64,000 nt of DNA. Origin: Gammaproteobacteria bacterium. GTDB lineage: Bacteria; Pseudomonadota; Gammaproteobacteria; Pseudomonadales; Azotimanducaceae. Shown one piece after another: positions 17,248 to 27,196 of this stretch. Made by a program: the position numbers and the translations under genes. The stretch covers positions 124,001 through 188,000 of the forward strand of contig JAPOVK010000019.1 in the NCBI GenBank assembly GCA_026708185.1, read 5' to 3'. Under the pieces are notes generated by a model. The model ran no database searches, had not been told where the DNA came from, and saw nothing but the letters and a program-made list of their open reading frames with translations. Numbering within the stretch: position 1 is the stretch's first letter; each line of letters begins with the position of its first letter.

Positions 17248-18450
17248 GTGGCCGAGGCTGACCAACCAGCCACCGAGGAATCCGGCACCGACACGCCTGT
17301 CAAGCGGCCGCGTCCCTGGCGCCGACGCCAATGCGACAACTGCGGCGCGCGGATGCGCGGTCGATTCTGCGTGGTTTGCGGACAGCGCGACCGCCAGTTC
17401 GGTCCCATCATGTGCGAGAACTGCGGCGCGGCGAAGCAAGGGGCGTTCTGCGCCGTCTGCGGCCAGAACGACCTCAACTACCGGCGCAATATCTTCCCCG
17501 TTGTCGCCGAAGCGCTCGCCGAGACCTTCGAGACCGACTCGCGCCTGTTCCGCACGCTCGGCGTGCTCTTCATGCGGCCCGGATTCCTTTCCACCGAGTT
17601 CTCGCAGAACCGCCGCGCGCGCTACCTGTCGCCGTTCCGGCTCTACCTGTTCACCAGCATCGCGTTCTTCTTCGTGCTCTCGCTCAGCATCGACCTGCCG
17701 GACCGGCTGCCCAGTCCGGGCGACCGGCCACCGTTCCTCCAGGTCGGGCCCGGCGATGCGCCCCCCGGCCCGGCCACGGGAGAAGCTGCCACAGAAACCG
17801 AAAGCACCGAGGAGGGTTCCGCCGAGGGCCCTCCCTCGGGCGAGCCGCCACCCGAGTTCACGGCCGAGCAACAGGCCGGCATCGAACGCTTTCAGCAAAT
17901 CCTGGACGACGAGCGTCGTCGCAAGCTCCGCGAACTGATGGATCGGCCGATCGTCGGGCAAGCCATAGCCGGCAGCGTCGAGAACATTCCGGCGGAAGCC
18001 TACACAGACATGGGCCGCTACAGCCACCACCTGGTGGGGCAACTCATAGACATACTGTATCGACCCTTGGACGCCGCCCGGGCGTGGCTCGAAAACCTGC
18101 CAATCGCCATGTTCTGCCTGCTGCCCTTCTACGCCCTCCTGTTGAAGATCCTCTACATCTGGCCGAGACGGTTCTACTCGGAGCACCTAGTGTTCGGTAT
18201 GCACATCCACACCGTGGCGTACATCGTCTTCACGGTACTCGTGCTCGTGCCGGAGGTGCCCAACGTCGGCTGGCTCGGTCCGTTGCTGGTCCTTGGGCTC
18301 GCCGTGTATTACTTCCTCGCGCTCAAGCGCTACTACGGCAACGGCGTCTTCGTGACCCTGGTCAAGTACGTGATCCTCGCGGGCATGTACTCGGTGCTGC
18401 TGGCCCTGGCACTCGCCGGTGCCGCGGGCGCGGTTCTGCTGTTCTTCTAG
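17248..18450 (+). CDS. DUF3667-type zinc-ribbon membrane protein
   Basis: A 400-residue protein with two N-terminal zinc ribbons (CDNCGARMRGRFCVVCGQ and CENCGAAKQGAFCAVCGQ, about residues 29-73). A proline- and glutamate-rich insert (about 155-220) separates a first membrane helix (about 130-150) from four more in the C-terminal half. The paired Cys ribbons followed by NYRRNIFPVVAEAL and multiple helices fit the DUF3667 family, whose function is unknown. The GTG at 17248 has AGAGG upstream and lies 63 bp after citrate synthase on the same strand, so read-through expression is possible. No catalytic motif is visible. Confidence 0.8.
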   Translation: MAEADQPATEESGTDTPVKRPRPWRRRQCDNCGARMRGRFCVVCGQRDRQFGPIMCENCGAAKQGAFCAVCGQNDLNYRRNIFPVVAEALAETFETDSRLFRTLGVLFMRPGFLSTEFSQNRRARYLSPFRLYLFTSIAFFFVLSLSIDLPDRLPSPGDRPPFLQVGPGDAPPGPATGEAATETESTEEGSAEGPPSGEPPPEFTAEQQAGIERFQQILDDERRRKLRELMDRPIVGQAIAGSVENIPAEAYTDMGRYSHHLVGQLIDILYRPLDAARAWLENLPIAMFCLLPFYALLLKILYIWPRRFYSEHLVFGMHIHTVAYIVFTVLVLVPEVPNVGWLGPLLVLGLAVYYFLALKRYYGNGVFVTLVKYVILAGMYSVLLALALAGAAGAVLLFF

Positions 18451-18594
18451 AACCGGCGATGGGCTTGCCTGAGCCCGACCCGGACCGTCGCCATCGTTAC
18501 TCCTTCGGAACTCCATTGTTCTTCTGGCGTTCTTCACGCTTCGCTGCCACAACGGGCCGCATAGTTCTGGGTCGCCTCCTCTTGGATACAGGCG

Positions 18595-21500
18595 ATGGTA
18601 CGCAAAGGTCTCGTCGCGGCCGTGGTCGGCGAAATCTCATGGACGCCGCCAGCTTGGATTGTGCGCATCGGTCTTCGGCGTTTCGCGTACGCCGCCGCTT
18701 GCCTGCTCGCCGTCGCCGGCGCCGCCTTGGCGGCTTTCCTCTACGTGCAGCAGTTGCCCGAACCCTTGCGCGTCGCGGTCGATGTCGCGGCCCCGGCGAT
18801 CTCACGCATCGACGATGGCGACTTGATCCCGGACTCGCTACGTCTCGATTTCCGCTATACCGGGTCTAGCGACGAGGACCCCCCGGCCGATCTGTCCGCC
18901 GCACGACTCGATCTCGTCGGCGAACGCGTGGTCGAAGGCGTCGAACTCCAACCCCCACACCCTGGCGAATGGCGCTTCGCCACCGAAAACCGGCTTGTCT
19001 TCAAGCCGTCCGAGGATTGGCCCGCTGGCCGGGCGTACAGGGTGCGGCTGTCCGCGAAGGTGTTCGCACCCGGCGTGGAACTCGCGGATAGGACCGTGCG
19101 GTTCGAAACACCCGCCTTCGTCGCCGCGGTGACTTCCGCGACCTTTTACCAGCATCCCGAGATCGTCTCCGAGCGCCGCGTCACGGCCAGCTTCAGCTTC
19201 TCGCATCCGGTCTCCAGGTCTGACCTGGAGGATCGGCTGACACTGTCGATGCGGGAGGACGGCGCGGACGCCGCCCGCGAGTCGCGGCCACTCGGCTATC
19301 GGGTGGAATACGGCCCCCACGACCGCACGGCCCATGTGCTCTCGGAGGTCGTGCAGATCCCGGAACGTGAGCAGTTCGCGATCCTCTCCGTGACACCCGA
19401 CCTTGAGCCAGGGAACGGCGACGCCGTCTTCGAGGAAGCGTTGTACGCGCAGATCCGCCTTCCGGATCGCTCGAGCTACTTCCGCGTGGACGGCATCAAG
19501 GCATCGATTGTCGAAAAGGCTGACGGCGATCCCGTGCAAACTGCGGTTGTCGCCTTCACGGACCAGGTCAACACCGAGGCATTCCGTCGCCGAGTCAACG
19601 CTTGGCTGCTGCCGCGAGACCGGAGAATCGGCAATACCACGTACCAGGGGTACCGCTGGCGCTCGCCAAGCGAAGTCACCCCGGACGTACTTGCCGCGTC
19701 CGAGCGGCTGGACCTCGTCGTGAATCCAACCGAACGGGAAGCCGCCATGCTGCAGAGCGTGACCCTCGACGCGCCCCCGGGTCGCCACGTCTATCTACGC
19801 GTCGACCCCGGTCTCGTCTCGGCCGGAGAGTTCGTGCTTGAATCGACGTCCGACGGGGTCGTGCAAGCGCCGCGATACCCGAAGGAGGCGGGGATCGCCC
19901 AGGATGGCGCGCTGTTGCCGCTGACGGGAAACCGCCTCCTCACGATCTTCGGGCGTGGCGTTGAAGCCATCAAGGTCGACCTCCAGCAACTGCTTCCCCG
20001 GTCCATCAACCACCTGGCGAGCCAGACGGGCGGCGACATCCGCGACCCCTGGTTCCGTTACGGGATCAACGCCGACAACCTGTCGGTTCTGACCACGCGC
20101 ATCATCGAACTGAATCCCGGCCACCCGCGGGAGCGCAAGTTCGCGACCCTGGACCTCAACCCCTATCTGCCCGCTGGCGGTCTGTTCTTCGTGACGGTGC
20201 AGGGCTGGAATCCAAGGACGGAGAGCACCGTCGGATCCTCCGACCGGCGCATGGCGCTCGTCACCGACCTCGGTCTCTTGGTGAAGACCAACGTCGATCA
20301 GAGCCAGCACGTGTTCGTGCATTCGATCGCAACCGGGGAACCGGTGTCGGGTGCGGAAGTGGAACTCCTCGGCAAGAACGGTCTCGCGGTGATCGGCACG
20401 ACCACCGACGCCGACGGCCACGCTCGACTGGCTTCGGCCGCTGGCTTTCAACGCGACGGTGAGCCCACCGTCTTCGTGGTCCGCCGCGACACCGACGTGA
20501 CATTCATGCCCTATCGACGCGGCGACCGGAGGATCCGCTGGTCGGGATTCGATGTCGGCGGAGAGCAAGTCCGTCGCGACGAAGCGGAGCGGCTCAAAGC
20601 GGTCGTGTACACCGACCGCGGCCTCTATCGTCCCGGTGAAACGGTACGCCTATTCAGTATTGTCCGGCGCAGCGATCTGGGTATCGTGCCCGGCACCCCG
20701 ATCGAGGTCCGGGTTGCCGATCCACGCGGTCGCGGCGTCTATCGCACCCGAACCCGGGTGCCGGACGACGGCCTCTTCGCGTGGAACCTAGAGACCCTAC
20801 CGGAGTCGCCGACGGGAACCTACGCCGTACGCGTCGACCTCGTCGAAGACCATGGGCAGCTTCGCGCGCTGGGTGGCGCTTCATTCCGCGTCGAGGAATT
20901 CCAGCCCGACCGGTTGCGGATCCGCGCGGCAATCATCGATCAAGGACGCGCGCCATCGGAACAGCAACCGGGGGGACGCGAAATGCGCCGTCGAGCGTGG
21001 CTCAACCCCGGTGAACACTACGCCCGTGTCACGCTGCACAACCTTTTCGGCACCGCCGCCCAAGGGCGACGTGTCGTCGGTTCACTCGCCGTGACCCCCG
21101 TATCACCAGTCTTTCCCGAGCATCCGGGTTACCGGTTCACCGACCCGTTCCGCGACCCCGACGCGCCGCTCAAGACCGTGAGACTCCCCCTTGCGGACGT
21201 GGCCACGGACACACGAGGAATCGCCGAACTACCCTTCGATCTGCGCCCTTACGACAACGGCATCTATCGGCTGCGGCTGACAACCGAGGGCTTCGAGGCG
21301 AGCGGTGGACGCAGCGTCAAGGCGCGAACCGGGACACTCATGTCGCCTGCAACCGCCCTCCTCGGCTACAAGGCGGACGGCGACCTCGACTTCATCGCCC
21401 TGAACGGCGAGCGCACACTGCATTACCTCGCAATCGACCAGGATCTCGAGCCCGTCGCCCTCGACGCCCTCACGGCCGTGCTCGTCGAGCGGCGCTACGT

Positions 21501-24348
21501 GTCAGCGCTCGTCAAGCGGTCGAACGGGACTTTCGCCTACCAGTCCGTGGTCAAGGAAACAGAAAGAGAACGGGCACCCTTGGCGCTCCCTGCCGCCGGG
21601 ACGGACTACGTTCTGCCCACGTCGCAGCCCGGACGCTTCGCGCTCGACATCGTCGACGTCGATGGGACCAAGCTCTGCCGAACGGAGTTCGTCGTAGCTG
21701 GCGCCGCCAACCTCGCAGGCAACCTGGAGCGGGACGCTGAACTCGATCTGAAGATCGACCGTCGCGAATACCGCCCGGGCGACGAGATCGTGCTTGAGGT
21801 CACCGCGCCCTATGCGGGCACGGGCCTGGTCACGATCGAGCGAGACCGTGTCTATGCCTTCAAGTGGTTTCGCTCGGACACCAACCAAGCCGTCGCACGC
21901 ATCCGCCTACCCGCCGACCTGGAAGGCAATGCCTACCTGAGCGTGGCCTTCGTGCGCGACATCGACGACGAGGAGATCTTCGTCAGTCCGCTGAGCTACG
22001 CGGTTCTGCCATTCGCGATCGATCCGGGCCCGCGCCGGCTCGACATTGCCCTCGAGGCACCGGCGCGCAGTCGGCCCGGCGAACGCCTGCGCATTGGCTA
22101 CAGCGCGTCGGCCCCGTCACGGATCGCCCTGTTCGCAGTGGATGAGGGGATCCTGCAGGTTGCCGACTACGCCACACCGAATCCGCTCTCGGCGTTCCTC
22201 AACAAGAAAGCGCTGCAGGTCGACACCCATCAAATGGTCGACCTGATCCTGCCGGACTACGACGTACTCCGGCGCGTGGCGGCACCGGGTGGCGGCGACG
22301 CCGGGAGGCTCCTCGGCGCCAACCTCAACCCCTTCCGGCGTCGCTCGGAACCGCCCGTGGCGTTCTGGTTCGGAATCCTCACCGCGGACCCCGGGATCCG
22401 CGAGGTCGACGTCGCCATACCCGACTACTTCAACGGCGAACTGCGCGTCATGGCCGTGGGTGTGGCCGAAGCGAAGCTCGGTGCGACGTCGGTCCCGGTA
22501 ACGGTTCGCGGGCCCGTTGTCCTGACGCCGAATCTGCCCCTTGCCGTCGCACCGAACGACGTCTTCGAACTCGCGGTCGGCGTCGCCAACAACGTCGAGC
22601 GTTCGGGCGCAACCCCGGAAATGACGGTAACGGCAGGCCTACCGTCACGACTTGTGGGCGTAGGCGATTTGTCACGGACCCTCGTCGTCGCGGAAGGCGA
22701 CGAAGGCCGCACCACGTTCGGCCTCCGCGCCTCCGCACCACCCGGCGCGGCATCGGTCAAGCTGACGGCGAGCATCGGCGAGACAAGTGTCGAACGCACG
22801 GCGACGATGTCCGTCCGCCCAGCCGCACCATTCGAGACCACCGTGGTGTCCGGTTTCGAAGCCGATGGCGATGTTCGCGTCACCTTCCCGCGCCGCATGT
22901 TCGAGCCGTTCGCGGATCGCCGCATCACCGCTTCGGCGAGTCCACTGGCCTTGGCCGACGGGCTGTTGGCCTACCTCGAGAAGTTCCCCCACGCCTGCGT
23001 CGAGCAACTCGTCAGCAAGGCGTTTCCGCAACTCGGGCTCTTGCAGGCACCGTCGTTCGGCATCGACGAAGCGCAGTATCGAGAACTGTTCCGCAGGACC
23101 ATCGAGCAGCTTCGCCCGCGGCAGGACGCCGGTGGCGGATTCCGGTTCTGGCTGACGGCGACCGAGCCCGCGCCGTTCGCGTCAGTGTACGTCGCCCATT
23201 TCCTAACGGACGCCGGCGACCTCGGCCTACCGGTACCCAGCGACATCGGCAATCGCGCGGCCACGTACCTGCGGCGCCTCGCCCAAGCTGACCCTGGATC
23301 CCTAGGCGACTTCAGCCTCGGCGATGCGCGCACGCGCGCCTACGCCATCTATCTGCTCACGCGGCGCGGTCGGGTGACGACGAACGACCTGGACGCCTTG
23401 CAGGGGGCACTGCAGGCGAAGTTCGGAGACGTCTGGCGAGGTGACCTCGCGAGCGCCTACATGGCGGCGAGCCACGCCTTGCTGCGCAACCATGTCTTGG
23501 CCCGTGGACTGATCGATGGCTACCGGTTCGCCGACTCGTCCTCTCCCGACACGGACTTCGACACGCGTCTTGGCCGGGACGCCCAGTACCTCTACCTCCT
23601 TGCGCGCCACTTTCCGGAGCGGCTAGCCGGGATCGACGGTGACACTGTGCACAGGCTCGTCGAGCCGGTCTTTAAGAATCGCTTCAATACGTTGTCGGCG
23701 GCCTATACGACCCTCGCGCTCGGCGAGATCCACCGATCCCTTGCAAGCACCGGCGACCTGTCACCGCCAGCACTCGTCGCCGACGACGACCCCAGCGCCT
23801 TGCAGCCTGCCGCCTCGGGTCCCTTCGCGCGCGCGTCCGTCCCGGTGGGCCTCGACCGGATTCGGATTGAGACGCCCGACGGCAGCGGCCTGTACTACAC
23901 GGCCAGCGAGTCCGGCTTCGACGTCGAACCGCCGTCACGGGCTCTCGCCGATGGTATCGAGGTCGATCGGGCCTACCTCGACGCCGACGGCAAGCCCGTT
24001 GACGAGATCCGGGTCGGAGACGAACTCACCGTGAGGCTTCGTATTCGCACACAAGGATCCCGGTTCAGCAACGTCGCGGTCACCGACCTGTTGCCGGGAG
24101 GCTTCGAAATCCTGGCCGAGTCGGTGCGCGCCCGTTACGGCTCGTGGTCCGCCGACTACCGCGACGTGCGCGAGGACCGGCTGGCCGTCTACGGGTCGTT
24201 CGACGAGCGCGTCACGGAGATCCGCTACCGGGTGAAGGCCACCAACCCCGGCACCTACACCGCGCCTGCCGCTCATGCGGCAGCCATGTATCACCGTGGC
24301 ATACGCGGGAACTCGGCACCCGGCAAACTGATCGTGACCGGTGCATGA
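18595..24348 (+). CDS. yfhM: Bacterial alpha-2-macroglobulin, thioester type
   Basis: A 1917-residue periplasmic protease trap anchored by an N-terminal membrane segment (about residues 29-51). It has the macroglobulin-domain layout of large bacterial alpha-2-macroglobulins, including the conserved segment TDRGLYRPGETV in the middle third. The thioester motif is CVEQ (C1468 to Q1471, in FPHACVEQLVSKAFPQLGL), so covalent capture of attacking proteases should work. A helical thioester domain follows (to about 1720), then a C-terminal receptor-like domain. The ATG at 18595 is preceded by GGATACAGG. The stop overlaps the PBP1C start by 4 bp (ATGA), the same pairing as in E. coli, where the trap is thought to guard the envelope while PBP1C repairs peptidoglycan. 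Confidence 0.93.
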   Translation: MVRKGLVAAVVGEISWTPPAWIVRIGLRRFAYAAACLLAVAGAALAAFLYVQQLPEPLRVAVDVAAPAISRIDDGDLIPDSLRLDFRYTGSSDEDPPADLSAARLDLVGERVVEGVELQPPHPGEWRFATENRLVFKPSEDWPAGRAYRVRLSAKVFAPGVELADRTVRFETPAFVAAVTSATFYQHPEIVSERRVTASFSFSHPVSRSDLEDRLTLSMREDGADAARESRPLGYRVEYGPHDRTAHVLSEVVQIPEREQFAILSVTPDLEPGNGDAVFEEALYAQIRLPDRSSYFRVDGIKASIVEKADGDPVQTAVVAFTDQVNTEAFRRRVNAWLLPRDRRIGNTTYQGYRWRSPSEVTPDVLAASERLDLVVNPTEREAAMLQSVTLDAPPGRHVYLRVDPGLVSAGEFVLESTSDGVVQAPRYPKEAGIAQDGALLPLTGNRLLTIFGRGVEAIKVDLQQLLPRSINHLASQTGGDIRDPWFRYGINADNLSVLTTRIIELNPGHPRERKFATLDLNPYLPAGGLFFVTVQGWNPRTESTVGSSDRRMALVTDLGLLVKTNVDQSQHVFVHSIATGEPVSGAEVELLGKNGLAVIGTTTDADGHARLASAAGFQRDGEPTVFVVRRDTDVTFMPYRRGDRRIRWSGFDVGGEQVRRDEAERLKAVVYTDRGLYRPGETVRLFSIVRRSDLGIVPGTPIEVRVADPRGRGVYRTRTRVPDDGLFAWNLETLPESPTGTYAVRVDLVEDHGQLRALGGASFRVEEFQPDRLRIRAAIIDQGRAPSEQQPGGREMRRRAWLNPGEHYARVTLHNLFGTAAQGRRVVGSLAVTPVSPVFPEHPGYRFTDPFRDPDAPLKTVRLPLADVATDTRGIAELPFDLRPYDNGIYRLRLTTEGFEASGGRSVKARTGTLMSPATALLGYKADGDLDFIALNGERTLHYLAIDQDLEPVALDALTAVLVERRYVSALVKRSNGTFAYQSVVKETERERAPLALPAAGTDYVLPTSQPGRFALDIVDVDGTKLCRTEFVVAGAANLAGNLERDAELDLKIDRREYRPGDEIVLEVTAPYAGTGLVTIERDRVYAFKWFRSDTNQAVARIRLPADLEGNAYLSVAFVRDIDDEEIFVSPLSYAVLPFAIDPGPRRLDIALEAPARSRPGERLRIGYSASAPSRIALFAVDEGILQVADYATPNPLSAFLNKKALQVDTHQMVDLILPDYDVLRRVAAPGGGDAGRLLGANLNPFRRRSEPPVAFWFGILTADPGIREVDVAIPDYFNGELRVMAVGVAEAKLGATSVPVTVRGPVVLTPNLPLAVAPNDVFELAVGVANNVERSGATPEMTVTAGLPSRLVGVGDLSRTLVVAEGDEGRTTFGLRASAPPGAASVKLTASIGETSVERTATMSVRPAAPFETTVVSGFEADGDVRVTFPRRMFEPFADRRITASASPLALADGLLAYLEKFPHACVEQLVSKAFPQLGLLQAPSFGIDEAQYRELFRRTIEQLRPRQDAGGGFRFWLTATEPAPFASVYVAHFLTDAGDLGLPVPSDIGNRAATYLRRLAQADPGSLGDFSLGDARTRAYAIYLLTRRGRVTTNDLDALQGALQAKFGDVWRGDLASAYMAASHALLRNHVLARGLIDGYRFADSSSPDTDFDTRLGRDAQYLYLLARHFPERLAGIDGDTVHRLVEPVFKNRFNTLSAAYTTLALGEIHRSLASTGDLSPPALVADDDPSALQPAASGPFARASVPVGLDRIRIETPDGSGLYYTASESGFDVEPPSRALADGIEVDRAYLDADGKPVDEIRVGDELTVRLRIRTQGSRFSNVAVTDLLPGGFEILAESVRARYGSWSADYRDVREDRLAVYGSFDERVTEIRYRVKATNPGTYTAPAAHAAAMYHRGIRGNSAPGKLIVTGA

Positions 24349-26729
24349 GCGACACCGTAGCGAGCAAGCGCCCGAGGCAGACCGGCACAACCCTTCGCCG
24401 AGCCCAGAGGGCGCTACTGGCCATGGGGGTGTTCCTGCTCGCCGGACTGGGCGCGTGGTTCGTACTACCGAAGCCGGTGCTCTACGACGGCGTTCCGTTC
24501 TCGACGCTGGTGACGGCCCGCGATGGACAGCCGTTGAAGCTCAGGCCCGCTGCGGACGGTCGATACCGCCTGTTCACGACGCAGGACGACATCGCGCCGG
24601 CGATGATCGAGGCGACGCTGCTCTACGAAGACCGTCGCTTCTACAGCCACCCCGGCATCGATCCGATGGCGCTGGTGCGTGCAGCGTGGACAACCTACGT
24701 GCGACGATCGCGTGTCGTTGGCGGCTCGACCATCACGATGCAGCTTGCCAGGCTGCGGTTCGGCATGGACACCCGGACGCCACTCGGCAAGCTGCGCCAG
24801 TCACTGCGTGCCCTGCAACTCGAACGCCACTACGAGAAGGGCGAGATCCTCCAGGCGTATCTGAACCTGGCGCCCTATGGCGGCAGCATCGAGGGCGTCG
24901 GGACAGCGAGCCGCATCTATTTCGGCAAGCCGGCCAGTGCACTCGGTCGCGGTGAGGCCTTCGCCCTTGCGGTCATCCCGCAGAATCCCTCGGCGCGCTT
25001 CCCGGCGACGGCGGCGGGTCGGACCGAGTTGCTTGCCGCCCGCAGCCGGCTCCTCGACGCTTGGTCGCGAGGAACCGACCACGATGCCGAGACGTCCGCT
25101 CGGGCCCGACTCGTGCCCACGTTCCGCGCGCCTTCCGCGCTGCCCTCCCATGCGCCGCACTTCGTCCGCGACCATGTGCCGCCGGGCCAGACGTCAGAGT
25201 TCCGCACGACGCTGAACCTTGACGCACAGCAGCTCCTGGAGGCGCGCATCCGCGACCACCTGAACCTAGGTCGCGCCGACGGCATCGCCAACGCCGCCGC
25301 GATGCTCGTCGACCACCGCAGCATGGAAGTGCTGGCCCTGGTCGGATCGGCCGGCTTCTTCAACGCCGAGATCGCGGGCCAGGTCAACGGCGTCCGGGCA
25401 CGACGCTCCCCAGGTTCGACGCTCAAGCCCCTGCTCTACGCCTGTGCCCTGGACGCGGGGATCATCCACCCGATGACGCTGCTCGAAGACGCGCCCGAGC
25501 GTTACGCTTCGTTCACCCCGGAGAACTTCGACCGGGGCTTCGTGGGTCCCGTCTTCGCGCGGGACGCGCTGGTCCACAGCCGAAACGTGCCGGCGGTTCG
25601 ACTGCTGCAGGATCTCGGCGTGGAACGGTTCCGGGCGCTTCTCGATCGAGCCCAGGTCGGAGGGCTCCGCCCGGCTAGCGACTACGGCCTGGCCCTGGCG
25701 CTTGGCGGCAACGAGATGAGCATGGAGGAGTTGGTGCAACTCTACGCCGCGATGGCGAACGGTGGCCTGTGGCGGCCGGTCACGGTCAAGGCCAGCGCGG
25801 GAGTTGACGAAACGCGGGCTACTCGGCTGCTGAGCCCGGAAGCGAGCTTCCTCGTGCTCGACATGCTGCGCGACGTGCCTAGGCCCGACGCGCCGGCACT
25901 TGCCGACGACCGCCGATCCGCCATCGCCTGGAAGACCGGCACGTCGTACGGCTTCAGGGACGCGTGGAGCGTCGGCGTCTTCGGCCGCTACGCGCTTGCC
26001 GTCTGGGTCGGCAACTTCGACGGCCGCGGCAATCCGGCATTGATCGGCAGGGAGTCCGCAGGACCCCTGTTCTTCGCGATCGCCGACAGCCTGCACGCGA
26101 ACGACGACAGTGGCCAGGTCGCACGGAAGACAAGCACGCTGAACCTGCGCCGCGTCGAGGTTTGCGCGACTACTGGAGATCTACCAGGCACTCACTGTCC
26201 GAGCACGACAGCCTCCTGGTTCATCCCGGGCGTTTCGCCGATCAAGGTGTCCACCATCCATCGCGCCGTGGCGGTGGACGTGCACACCGGGCTGCGCAGT
26301 TGCCGTGCCGGGGCCGACACCGTACAGCGGGTCTTCGAGTTCTGGCCCTCCAACCTGCGCACGGTCATTCGTCGCGCCGGCATCGCCATCCGTACCCCGC
26401 CACCGTGGTCCCCCGATTGCGAGCTCGACGAGACATCCGGCATCGGCCTGCCGCCGCGCATTCGTTCGCCTCAAACAGCGCTGGTCTACCACGCTACCGC
26501 GCGGGACGGGGATCAAGCCAACGTGCCGCTGTCCGCGGTGGCGGACGCCGATGCCAGGGCACTCTACTGGTTCGTGGACGACCGCTTGGTGGCAACGACC
26601 GCGCCGGGCGACGACCAGTTCTGGACACCTCGGGCCGGACGCTTCACCGTGCGGGTGGTCGACGATCTGGGGCGGGCGGACGCGGTGGCCGTGCAGGTGG
26701 CTGCAGCGCCCGTACGGACGCCGGGTTAG
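24345..26729 (+). CDS. pbpC: Penicillin-binding protein 1C
   Basis: A 794-residue bifunctional peptidoglycan synthase. It has a membrane anchor (about 26-44), a GT51 transglycosylase with catalytic E95 in LLYEDRRFYSHPG and GGSTITMQLAR, and a transpeptidase with S358-T-L-K361 (SxxK), SRN (in HSRNVPAV) and KTGTS starting at K530. The C-terminal ~95 residues are the BiPBP_C domain characteristic of PBP1C. The ATG at 24345 overlaps the alpha-2-macroglobulin stop, so the two are translationally coupled. All key residues are intact. Length fits the family. Confidence 0.95.
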   Translation: MSDTVASKRPRQTGTTLRRAQRALLAMGVFLLAGLGAWFVLPKPVLYDGVPFSTLVTARDGQPLKLRPAADGRYRLFTTQDDIAPAMIEATLLYEDRRFYSHPGIDPMALVRAAWTTYVRRSRVVGGSTITMQLARLRFGMDTRTPLGKLRQSLRALQLERHYEKGEILQAYLNLAPYGGSIEGVGTASRIYFGKPASALGRGEAFALAVIPQNPSARFPATAAGRTELLAARSRLLDAWSRGTDHDAETSARARLVPTFRAPSALPSHAPHFVRDHVPPGQTSEFRTTLNLDAQQLLEARIRDHLNLGRADGIANAAAMLVDHRSMEVLALVGSAGFFNAEIAGQVNGVRARRSPGSTLKPLLYACALDAGIIHPMTLLEDAPERYASFTPENFDRGFVGPVFARDALVHSRNVPAVRLLQDLGVERFRALLDRAQVGGLRPASDYGLALALGGNEMSMEELVQLYAAMANGGLWRPVTVKASAGVDETRATRLLSPEASFLVLDMLRDVPRPDAPALADDRRSAIAWKTGTSYGFRDAWSVGVFGRYALAVWVGNFDGRGNPALIGRESAGPLFFAIADSLHANDDSGQVARKTSTLNLRRVEVCATTGDLPGTHCPSTTASWFIPGVSPIKVSTIHRAVAVDVHTGLRSCRAGADTVQRVFEFWPSNLRTVIRRAGIAIRTPPPWSPDCELDETSGIGLPPRIRSPQTALVYHATARDGDQANVPLSAVADADARALYWFVDDRLVATTAPGDDQFWTPRAGRFTVRVVDDLGRADAVAVQVAAAPVRTPG

Positions 26730-26791
26730 TGTGAGACCGCGGCGTCGACCGGTGTCGCCAGCGACCGAATGTGGACAAGCAGGAGAACGAA

Positions 26792-27196
26792 ATGCCGACC
26801 AAGGACCAACGCGCGGACATCATCCCGTCCCTACGCTACCAAGACGCGCCCGCGGCGCTGGACTGGCTGTGCATCGCGTTCGGCTTCGAGCCGCGCTTCG
26901 TGGTGCCGGACGCCGACGGCGGCATCACGCATGCTCGGCTGACCTTCGGCAACGCCATGATCATGCTGGCCACCGCCCGCGACGACGCGTTCGGCCCCGT
27001 GCAGATGCTCGTGCGGGTTGCGGACGTGGACGCCCACCACGCCCGCGCAGTCGCCGCCGGCGCACAGGTGGTCGTAGCGCCCCACGACTTCGCCTTCGGC
27101 GGTCGGCTGTACGCGTGTCGCGACCCGGAAGGGAACCTGTGGAACTTCGGTAGCCACGACCCCTGGGAGGATGAGCAGCCTCGGACCGGCTCCTAG
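26792..27196 (+). CDS. VOC/glyoxalase-fold protein
   Basis: A 134-residue vicinal-oxygen-chelate protein with two beta-alpha-beta-beta-beta units. The first is IIPSLRYQDAPAALDWLCIAFGF; the second ends FAFGGRLYACRDPEGNLWNFG, whose penultimate pattern (DPEGNLW) is typical. It resembles the PhnB-like/bleomycin-resistance group; substrate unknown. The ATG at 26792 is chosen because GGAG lies 6 bases before it, inside the codons of a longer GTG reading at 26771. Its TAG shares the tetranucleotide CTAG with the stop of the convergent helicase gene. Confidence 0.83.
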   Translation: MPTKDQRADIIPSLRYQDAPAALDWLCIAFGFEPRFVVPDADGGITHARLTFGNAMIMLATARDDAFGPVQMLVRVADVDAHHARAVAAGAQVVVAPHDFAFGGRLYACRDPEGNLWNFGSHDPWEDEQPRTGS

